Source: Nitriliruptoraceae bacterium
GTDB taxonomy: Bacteria; Actinomycetota; Nitriliruptoria; Nitriliruptorales; Nitriliruptoraceae
Reading direction: 5' to 3'
Assembly (NCBI GenBank): GCA_007123425.1
Contig: SKLC01000327.1
Coordinates: 1 to 14,103 of the forward strand
Length of the DNA: 14,103 bases
Part shown: positions 7,485 to 13,363 of the stretch, in pieces
Layout: each line of letters starts with the position of its first letter
Numbering within the stretch: position 1 is the first letter of the stretch
Notes under the pieces: generated by a model
What the model was told of the DNA's origin: nothing
Database searches by the model: none
Seen by the model: the letters and a program-made list of their open reading frames with translations, nothing else
Made by a program: the position numbers and the translations under genes

Positions 7485-8306
7485 GTGACACGACGCCACG
7501 ATGATCCGCTGGCCGGGCTGCCCCAGGCCTTCGACGCCCAGGGCAGCTCGTTCTTCGAGGTGCTGCGTCGGCAGGCCCCCGACGCCGTGCCCGAGCTGCT
7601 GCGCACCGGCGAGCTGCCTGCGCGCCTGCGCGACGAGCTCGTCGAGGGCACGACCGTGCTGGCCATCACGGCCCGGGACGGCGTGGTCGTGGCGGGCGAC
7701 CGCAGGGCCACCGCCGGGCACCAGATCTCCCGGGGCGACATCCGCAAGGTCTTCCCGGCCGACGACTGGTCGGCGATCGCGATCTCGGGCGCGGCCGGAC
7801 CGGCCATGGAGCTCGCGCGGGTGTTCGCCACCGAGCTCGAGCACTACGAGAAGGTCGAGGGCGAGCCGCTGTCGCTCGAGGGCAAGTCGAACAAGCTCGG
7901 CCACATGGTCCGTGCCAACCTCGGGCTCGCGCTGCAGGGCCTGGTGGTGGTGCCGCTGTTCGCCGGCGTCGACCCACGTGACCTCACGGGCCGGATCTAC
8001 GAGTACGACCCCGTGGGTGGGCGCTACCGGGCGACTGAGCATGCGGCCTCGGGCAGCGGCTCGCTGGCCGCCCGGACCACGCTCAAGCGCCTCCACGATC
8101 GCGGGGCCACCGTGGAGCAGGCCGCACACAACGCGCTCGAGGCCCTGTTCGACGCCGCCGAGGAGGACGCCGCGACCGGGGGGCCGGACCTCATCCGCCG
8201 CATCTACCCGATCGTTGCCATCATGGACGCCGATGGCTACCGCGAGCTGGAGGACACGGCGGTGGCCGAGATGCTCGAGGAGGTCATCGACCCGCGCCGT
8301 CGCTGA
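7485..8306 (+). CDS. prcB: 20S proteasome beta subunit (catalytic)
   Basis: PrcB forms the inner two rings of the 20S core and holds the proteolytic sites. The 273-residue precursor has a 55-residue propeptide ending in VEG, which would be removed autocatalytically to expose Thr56 as mature Thr1 (in TTVLAI). Counting from there, Asp17 (in VAGDRR) and Lys33 (in DIRK) fall exactly where the family needs them, and the SGAAGP turn is also conserved, so the enzyme should be active. The GTG start is preceded by a strong AGGAGGGAGG five bases upstream. prcA follows after 107 bases rather than overlapping. The length is close to other actinobacterial PrcB precursors. Confidence 0.97.
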   Translation: MTRRHDDPLAGLPQAFDAQGSSFFEVLRRQAPDAVPELLRTGELPARLRDELVEGTTVLAITARDGVVVAGDRRATAGHQISRGDIRKVFPADDWSAIAISGAAGPAMELARVFATELEHYEKVEGEPLSLEGKSNKLGHMVRANLGLALQGLVVVPLFAGVDPRDLTGRIYEYDPVGGRYRATEHAASGSGSLAARTTLKRLHDRGATVEQAAHNALEALFDAAEEDAATGGPDLIRRIYPIVAIMDADGYRELEDTAVAEMLEEVIDPRRR

Positions 8307-8317
8307 CCTCGGCGCCG

Positions 8318-8342
8318 GGTCCGGCCCGACCCGGGCCGGATC
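8318..8342 (+). other. Strong hairpin between prcB and prcA
   Basis: A stem of about 10 bp (8 perfect pairs TCCGGCCC/GGGCCGGA, extended by a G-T and a G-C pair) closes a 5-base loop, 11 bases after the prcB stop. No T-run follows. It could be a partial terminator, an attenuator or an RNA-stability element that sets the PrcB:PrcA ratio, though the core particle needs the two in equal numbers. Confidence 0.5.
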
Positions 8343-8413
8343 GGTTCCGGCAACGTCCTCGCACCAGCCCCGCCACCCGCCCAGAGCACCCCCAGCCGCG
8401 ACAAGGAGCCCCC

Positions 8414-9109
8414 GTGGCCACGCCGTACTACGTCGCCCCCGAACAGATGATGAAGGACCGGGCGGAGTACGCCCGCAAGGGCATCGCCCGGGGCCGTGCG
8501 CTGGTGGCGGTGGAGTTCGCCGGCGGCGTCATCTTCGCGGGCGAGAACCCCTCGCGGTCGCTGTACAAGACCTCGGAGATCTACGACCGCATCGGCTTCG
8601 CCGCGGTGGGCCGCTACAACGAGTTCGAGTCGATGCGGGTGGCCGGCATCCGGCTGGCCGACGTCAAGGGCTACCAGTACGACCGCAGCGACGTGACCGT
8701 CAAGCCCCTGGCCAACGCCTACTCACAGGCGCTGGGCGCGATCTTCATGGGGGAGTCCAAGCCGTACGAGGTGGAGCTGCTGATCGCCGAGGTCTCCGAG
8801 CAGCCCGAGGACGGCGACCCGGGCCTCGAGCTCTACCACATCCTCTACGACGGCTCGATCGTCGACGAGCACCGGTTCGTGGCCATCGGCGGGGAGGCCG
8901 AGGCCCTCATGGGCGCGCTCGAGCAGCGCTGGGAGCCGGGCCTGGACCGTGATGCGGCCGTGCGGGTCAGCGTGGAGGCGCTCAGCGAGGTCGCCGGCCG
9001 CGACATCCCCGAGGCCACCCTGGAGGTCGCGGGCCTCGACGCCGCGCGGCCGCGCCGGCGCTTCTTCCGGCTGCGTGACGAGGCGCTCACCCGCGCGCTG
9101 GGGCGCTGA
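8414..9109 (+). CDS. prcA: 20S proteasome alpha subunit
   Basis: PrcA makes the outer heptameric rings that gate the core and receive the ATPase tails. The 231 residues begin with YYVAPEQMMKDRAEYARKG, the actinobacterial alpha-subunit N-terminus that forms helix H0 and the gate. The GENPSRSLYKTSEIYDRIGF block is typical of the family. There is no propeptide and no catalytic Thr, as expected for an alpha subunit. The C-terminal tail (RPRRRFFRLRDEALTRALGR) is basic. The GTG start has AAGGAG five bases upstream. It follows prcB by 107 bases with a hairpin in between, and I see no separate promoter, so it is probably read from the prcB transcript. pafA follows after another 107 bases. Confidence 0.97.
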   Translation: MATPYYVAPEQMMKDRAEYARKGIARGRALVAVEFAGGVIFAGENPSRSLYKTSEIYDRIGFAAVGRYNEFESMRVAGIRLADVKGYQYDRSDVTVKPLANAYSQALGAIFMGESKPYEVELLIAEVSEQPEDGDPGLELYHILYDGSIVDEHRFVAIGGEAEALMGALEQRWEPGLDRDAAVRVSVEALSEVAGRDIPEATLEVAGLDAARPRRRFFRLRDEALTRALGR

Positions 9110-9162
9110 GCGTCTCGGACGACGTCGCGCCGCGCTCACCTTCCCGGCGCCGGCCGTGGCGG

Positions 9163-9168
9163 TAGGGC
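9163..9168 (+). promoter_or_regulatory. Possible -10 element for pafA
   Basis: TAGGGC within GGTAGGGCATCC resembles the TAGG-type elements before prcB and pafB, but it lacks the final T. It lies 48 bases before the pafA GTG. The evidence is weak; pafA may instead be read through from prcA. Confidence 0.2.
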
Positions 9169-9216
9169 ATCCTGGGGTCCGGCCGTCGAGGGGCGGCCCG
9201 AGACCGGGAGACGAGG

Positions 9217-10575
9217 GTGCGGCGCAGGATCTTCGGCATCGAGAACGAGTACGGGGTCACCTGCACGGTGGACGGCCAGCGCCGGCTGAGCCCGGACGAG
9301 GTGGCCCGCTACCTCTTCCGCCGGGTGGTGTCGTGGGGGCGCTCGTCGAACGTCTTCCTGGAGAACGGGGCCCGGCTCTACCTCGACGTTGGCTCCCACC
9401 CCGAGTACGCCACGCCCGAGTGCGACTCGCCCCGCCAGGTCATCGTCCACGACAAGGCGGGGGAGCGTATCGTGGAGCGCCTGGTGCTCTCCGCCGAGCA
9501 GCGGCTGGCCGAGGAGGGCATCGACGGGCGGATCTCGCTGTTCAAGAACAACACCGACTCGGCCGGCAACTCCTACGGCTCGCACGAGAACTACCTCGTC
9601 GCCCGGGTGGGGGAGTTCCAGCGGCTGGCGGAGGCGCTGATCCCCTTCCTGGTGACCCGGCAGGTGTTCGCGGGCGCCGGCAAGGTGCTGCAGACCCCGC
9701 GGGGCGCGGTGTTCAGCCTCGCCCAGCGCGCTGAGCACATCTGGGAGGGCGTCTCCTCGGCGACCACCCGGTCGCGGCCGATCATCAACACGCGCGATGA
9801 GCCGCACGCCGACGCGGAGCGCTTCCGGCGCCTGCACGTGATCGTGGGCGACTCCAACATGTCCGAGTACACCTCGTGGCTGAAGGTGGCCACCTGCGAC
9901 CTCGTGCTGCGGATGCTCGAGGAGCGGGCGGTGATGCGCGACCTGTCGCTGGACAACCCCATCCGCGCCATCCGGGAGATCAGCCACGACATCACCGGCA
10001 CCCGTCGCATCCGCCTCGCCTCGGGTCGGGAGATGAGCGCGCTGGAGATCCAGCAGGCCTATCTGGAGCGCGTCGAGCGCTTCGTCGCCTCCAGCCATCC
10101 GGGAGACGAGGAGGCCAAGCGGGTCGTGGCCGAGTGGCGCCACGTGCTCGAGCACCTGGTCAGCGATCCGATGGCGCTGGACCGGCAGCTGGACTGGGTG
10201 ACCAAGCTGCAGCTCATCGAGCGGTACCGCGCCCGGCACGACCTGCCGCTCGGCGATCCACGGGTGCAGATGCTCGACCTGTCCTACCACGACGTGGTGC
10301 GCGACCGGGGGCTCTACCACCTGCTCGCACGGCAGGGGCGCGTGCAGCAGCTCCTCGACGACGCCGAGATCGAGCACGCCACCGAGCACCCGCCCGAGAC
10401 GACCCGGGCCGCGTTGCGGGGCCGCTTCATCACCCGCGCGAAGGCACGCCGCCGCGACTACACCGTCGACTGGGTCCACCTCAAGCTCAACGACCAGGCC
10501 CAGCGCACCGTGCTGTGCAAGGACCCCTTCCGCTACGAGGACGAGCGGGTGGACAAGCTCATCGCCTCCATGTAG
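9217..10575 (+). CDS. pafA: Pup--protein ligase PafA
   Basis: PafA uses ATP to activate the C-terminal Glu of deamidated Pup as a phosphate and joins it to a substrate lysine. It belongs to the glutamine-synthetase/gamma-glutamyl-cysteine-ligase fold. The 452 residues match the family length. RRIFGIENEYGVTCT gives the ATP/metal site with Glu9. YLDVGSHPEYATPEC carries the expected catalytic Asp57. KNNTDSAGNSYGSHENY and RDEPHADAERFRRLH are the remaining core blocks. The C-terminal domain (about 400-452) has the basic RAKARRRDY and ends KLIASM. It lacks the Dop loop, which separates it from the paralogue at 2344. The GTG start is fixed by the conserved N-terminus and has GGGAG six bases upstream. 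Confidence 0.97.
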   Translation: MRRRIFGIENEYGVTCTVDGQRRLSPDEVARYLFRRVVSWGRSSNVFLENGARLYLDVGSHPEYATPECDSPRQVIVHDKAGERIVERLVLSAEQRLAEEGIDGRISLFKNNTDSAGNSYGSHENYLVARVGEFQRLAEALIPFLVTRQVFAGAGKVLQTPRGAVFSLAQRAEHIWEGVSSATTRSRPIINTRDEPHADAERFRRLHVIVGDSNMSEYTSWLKVATCDLVLRMLEERAVMRDLSLDNPIRAIREISHDITGTRRIRLASGREMSALEIQQAYLERVERFVASSHPGDEEAKRVVAEWRHVLEHLVSDPMALDRQLDWVTKLQLIERYRARHDLPLGDPRVQMLDLSYHDVVRDRGLYHLLARQGRVQQLLDDAEIEHATEHPPETTRAALRGRFITRAKARRRDYTVDWVHLKLNDQAQRTVLCKDPFRYEDERVDKLIASM

Positions 10576-10630
10576 GGCCGCGCGCCACGTCCGGCGCCGC
10601 CGCGTGCCACGTCGAGAAGGGCCGCGCGCC
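10575..10630. repeat. Short direct repeats after pafA
   Basis: GGGCCGCGCGCC occurs at 10575-10586 and again at 10619-10630. GCCACGTC occurs at 10584-10591 and 10606-10613. These spaced exact repeats lie immediately downstream of pafA, beginning at its last stop base. They may be chance in GC-rich DNA. Confidence 0.4.
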
Positions 10631-10634
10631 GGCC

Positions 10635-10649
10635 CCGTCCATCGGACGG
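10635..10649 (+). terminator. Hairpin downstream of pafA
   Basis: CCGTCC and GGACGG pair perfectly (6 bp) around a 3-base ATC loop, about 60 bases after the pafA stop. No T-tract follows. It is a candidate terminator between pafA and the transporter gene. Confidence 0.35.
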
Positions 10650-10681
10650 CCGATGCCCCGGTCCGGGCCGTGGGCCACTGT

Positions 10682-10687
10682 TACGGT
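10682..10687 (+). promoter_or_regulatory. Candidate -10 element for the BCCT gene
   Basis: TACGGT fits TANNNT and sits in the only A/T-richer patch of the spacer (TGTTACGGTTCG), about 90 bases before the likely start. No -35 element is evident. Confidence 0.28.
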
Positions 10688-10776
10688 TCGCCCGCACCCA
10701 GGCCCGGCGCGACGCCGCGGTCGGGCCAGCTGACCGTCCGCGACGCACATCGCGGGCGGGAGGAAAGGGCGGGAGC

Positions 10777-12351
10777 ATCTTCGAGGGACTCTCACGCCGG
10801 CTCGGGCTCGAGACGAACCCGGTCATCTTCTACACGTCGTCGATCCTCGCCCTGGCGTTCATCGCCGTCACCGTGGCGTTCACCGAGCGGGTCGCCGAGG
10901 TCTTCACCGTCCTGAGCCAGCGTGTGCTGTCCACCACCGGCTGGTTCTACGTGCTGGGCGTCACCTCGTTCCTGGTCTTCCTGCTCTGGATCGCCATCAG
11001 CCGCCACGGCCGCCTGCGGCTCGGCGCCGACGACGACCGGCCCGAGTACAGCAACCTGGCCTGGTTCGGGATGCTCTTCGCGGCCGGCATCGGCACCATC
11101 CTGATGTTCTGGGGCGTGGCGGAGCCCATCTCCCACTTCGCCGAGCCGCCGCCGCTGGGTGACGTCGAGCCGCGCTCGGGCGCCGCCGCCGAGCAGGCCA
11201 TGAACTTCACCCTGTACCACTTCGGGCTGCACACGTGGTCGATCTTCGCGCTGCCGGCGCTGGGCTTCGCCTTCTTCGCCTACCGCCGCGGGCTGCCCAT
11301 GCGCGTCTCCAGCGTGCTCTACCCGCTGCTGGGCGAGCGCATCCACGGCCGCATCGGCCACGCGATCGACATCGTCGCGGTGCTGGGCACGCTGTTCGGG
11401 GTGGCGACCTCGCTGGGGCTCGGGACGCTGCAGATCAACGGCGGGCTGAGCTACCTCACCGGGGTCGGCGAGCAGCTGTCGGTGCAGGTGGCGCTGATCG
11501 CGGGCATCACGGCGATCGCGGTCGTCTCGGTCGCGCTGGGCCTCGACAAGGGGATCCGGCGGCTGTCCAACGCCAACATCACGATGGCGGTCGGGCTGCT
11601 GGTGTTCGTGCTGGCGACCGGGCCCACCCTGCTGCTGCTGCGGGCGATGGTGGAGTCCACCGGGAACTACCTCACGGAGCTGCCCCGGCTGGCCTTCTGG
11701 ACCGATGCGCTGGCCAACACCGGCTGGCAGAACACCTGGACCACGTTCTACTGGGCCTGGACGATCACGTGGGCGCCCTTCGTGGGCATCTTCATCGCCC
11801 GCATCTCCAAGGGCCGCACCATCCGCGAGTTCGTCCTGGGCGTGCTGTTCCTGCCCACGATCTTCACCGTCATCTGGTTCACGACCTTCGGCTACTCCGC
11901 GATCGATCTCGACCTGCGCCAGGGCGGTCAGCTGAGCGAGACGATCACCGCCGACACGGACAACGTCCCGGCCTCGCTGTTCATGTTCCTCGAGAGCCTC
12001 CCGGCCGCGGGCCTGGTCTCGATGGTGGCGGTGCTGATCGTGGTGATCTTCTTCACCACCTCGTCGGACTCCGCCTCGTTCGTGATCGACATGCTCTGCT
12101 CCAGCGACGTGTCCGAGAACCCGCCGACCCGCCAGCGCGTGTTCTGGGCGATCGCCGAGGGAGGCGTGGCTGCCACGCTGCTGGCGGCGGGCGGGCTCGA
12201 GGCCCTGCAGGAGATCATCACGGTGCTCGGCTTCCCGTTCTTCATCCTCGGCCTGCTGATCATCTACAGCCTGGCGCGCGGCGCGAGCGCCGACACGAAG
12301 CAGGCGCGCCGGACGGTGGAGATACCGCGCCGTCCCGACGTGCCCCGCTGA
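10777..12351 (+). CDS. BCCT-family betaine/choline/carnitine-type transporter
   Basis: This is a secondary transporter of the betaine-choline-carnitine family, which imports compatible solutes in response to osmotic stress. Read from 10777 it has 524 residues and about 12 membrane helices. Signatures are GIGTILMFWGVAEP (104-117), FYWAWTITW (324-332) followed by RISKGRT, and TSSDSAS (428-434), the latter near the sodium site of BetP. Residue 329 is Thr where BetP has Trp374 in its aromatic box. The start is uncertain: homologous sequence (GLETNPVIFYTSS, the first helix) begins before the first in-frame GTG at 10873, which would cut that helix. No ATG, GTG or TTG lies upstream in frame. ATC at 10777, eight bases after AGGAAAGG, is the best-placed candidate; a sequencing error there is the alternative. 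The gene sits between pafA and pafB, an unusual place. The substrate is unproven. Confidence 0.88.
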   Translation: MFEGLSRRLGLETNPVIFYTSSILALAFIAVTVAFTERVAEVFTVLSQRVLSTTGWFYVLGVTSFLVFLLWIAISRHGRLRLGADDDRPEYSNLAWFGMLFAAGIGTILMFWGVAEPISHFAEPPPLGDVEPRSGAAAEQAMNFTLYHFGLHTWSIFALPALGFAFFAYRRGLPMRVSSVLYPLLGERIHGRIGHAIDIVAVLGTLFGVATSLGLGTLQINGGLSYLTGVGEQLSVQVALIAGITAIAVVSVALGLDKGIRRLSNANITMAVGLLVFVLATGPTLLLLRAMVESTGNYLTELPRLAFWTDALANTGWQNTWTTFYWAWTITWAPFVGIFIARISKGRTIREFVLGVLFLPTIFTVIWFTTFGYSAIDLDLRQGGQLSETITADTDNVPASLFMFLESLPAAGLVSMVAVLIVVIFFTTSSDSASFVIDMLCSSDVSENPPTRQRVFWAIAEGGVAATLLAAGGLEALQEIITVLGFPFFILGLLIIYSLARGASADTKQARRTVEIPRRPDVPR

Positions 12352-12367
12352 GCCCGCCGCGCCCAAG

Positions 12368-12381
12368 CGCGGTCGACCGCG
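12368..12381. promoter_or_regulatory. 14-bp perfect palindrome upstream of pafB
   Basis: CGCGGTCGACCGCG is self-complementary over all 14 bases and ends five bases before the candidate pafB -10 element, roughly where sigma factor would contact DNA. It is a candidate operator, possibly for autoregulation by PafBC or for another dimeric repressor. GC-rich DNA makes such palindromes more likely by chance. Confidence 0.4.
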
Positions 12382-12386
12382 GTCAC

Positions 12387-12392
12387 TAGGCT
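12387..12392 (+). promoter_or_regulatory. Candidate -10 element for pafBC
   Basis: TAGGCT is a good actinobacterial TANNNT match, 29 bases before the pafB GTG. The usual -35 position falls at the left edge of the adjacent palindrome and shows no TTGACA-like hexamer. Confidence 0.4.
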
Positions 12393-12421
12393 GGCGGCGC
12401 CCACGGGCGACAGGAGCGCCG

Positions 12422-13363
12422 GTGACACCCAAGGTCGAGCGACTGGTCAACCTCACCATCGCGCTGCTCGAGGCGCGGCGGCCGATGTCGTTCGCCGAGA
12501 TCCGGCGTCGGACCACCTTCTACCGCCAGGACGACGCCGAGTCGGCGCGCCGCATGTTCGAGCGCGACAAGGACGACCTGCGGCGCATGGGGGTCCCCGT
12601 CGAGGTGCGCGAGATCCCCTTCGAGGACGACGTCGGCTACATCGTCGACCGCTCCACCTACGAGATGCCCGACGTCGCCCTGACCCCCGAGGAGGTGGCG
12701 GCGCTCGCCCTGGCGCTCCAGGCCTCCGGCGGGGTGCCCGAGCGGCTCGCCCTTGCGAAGCTCGCCGCCCGGGCCCCGGACCCGGCCGACCTCGAGGCGC
12801 CCGCCGACACCCGGGTGAGCCTCGACACCGACGCGGTGGACGAGCTCGCCGAGGCCGTGGTGCGCCGGATGCCGCTGCAGTTCACCTACCGCACCGCCAA
12901 CGGGCAGACGGGGACCCGCCACGTGGATCCCTACGCCGTCGTGCAGCGGCGCAGCGCCTGGTACCTCGTCGCCCACGACCACGACCGCGCTGCGCAGCGT
13001 GCCTTCCGGCTCGACCGGATCGTGGGTCGGCCCCGCCCGGCCGGCCAGGAGGGGTCGTTCGAGCCGCCGACGGAGCTGGACGTCGCCAGCGCGGTCGCCG
13101 GGCCGGACGCGGAGGGCGTGACCGTCGAGCTCGCGGTCGACCCCGCGGCGCGATGGGCGGTCGAGCTGCGCGGCGCCGCTGACACCGGGCGCACCCACGG
13201 TCAGCGGCCCGTGCTCCGCCTGGAGGCGCTCGATCCCGTGCGGGACCGCTCGTGGCTGCTGGGCTTCGGCCCGGACGTCGAGGTCCTGGCGCCCCGGGAC
13301 CTGCGCGAGGAGGTCGCAGCCTCGCTGGACCGTGTGCTCCGCGCGGCGGAGGGTGCCCAGTGA
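12422..13363 (+). CDS. pafB: WYL-domain transcriptional regulator PafB
   Basis: PafB and PafC act together; in mycobacteria PafBC switches on LexA-independent DNA-damage genes, and proteasome genes sit beside them. The 313 residues begin with a winged-helix DNA-binding region (about 1-75; KVERLVNLTIALLEARRPMS is typical of PafB). A WYL domain follows (about 140-205) with AWYLVAHD and the conserved RAFRLDRI, thought to sense a single-stranded nucleic-acid or similar ligand. A C-terminal WCX-type extension runs from about 225. The GTG start has AGGAG five bases upstream and a clear candidate promoter. pafC overlaps its stop codon (GTGA), so the two proteins are translationally coupled. The start of the WYL domain is inferred from pattern, not alignment. 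Confidence 0.94.
   Translation: MTPKVERLVNLTIALLEARRPMSFAEIRRRTTFYRQDDAESARRMFERDKDDLRRMGVPVEVREIPFEDDVGYIVDRSTYEMPDVALTPEEVAALALALQASGGVPERLALAKLAARAPDPADLEAPADTRVSLDTDAVDELAEAVVRRMPLQFTYRTANGQTGTRHVDPYAVVQRRSAWYLVAHDHDRAAQRAFRLDRIVGRPRPAGQEGSFEPPTELDVASAVAGPDAEGVTVELAVDPAARWAVELRGAADTGRTHGQRPVLRLEALDPVRDRSWLLGFGPDVEVLAPRDLREEVAASLDRVLRAAEGAQ

Noticed and set aside
5339..7831. 830-codon minus-strand open frame, the longest in the window
   Set aside because: It covers the receptor gene, part of prcB and the spacer without any domain motif; it results from GC-rich third positions opposite a real gene.
10792..12516. 574-codon minus-strand open frame
   Set aside because: It is antisense to the BCCT gene, and its Gln/Arg/Asp/His-rich low-complexity translation is a mirror of membrane-helix codons.
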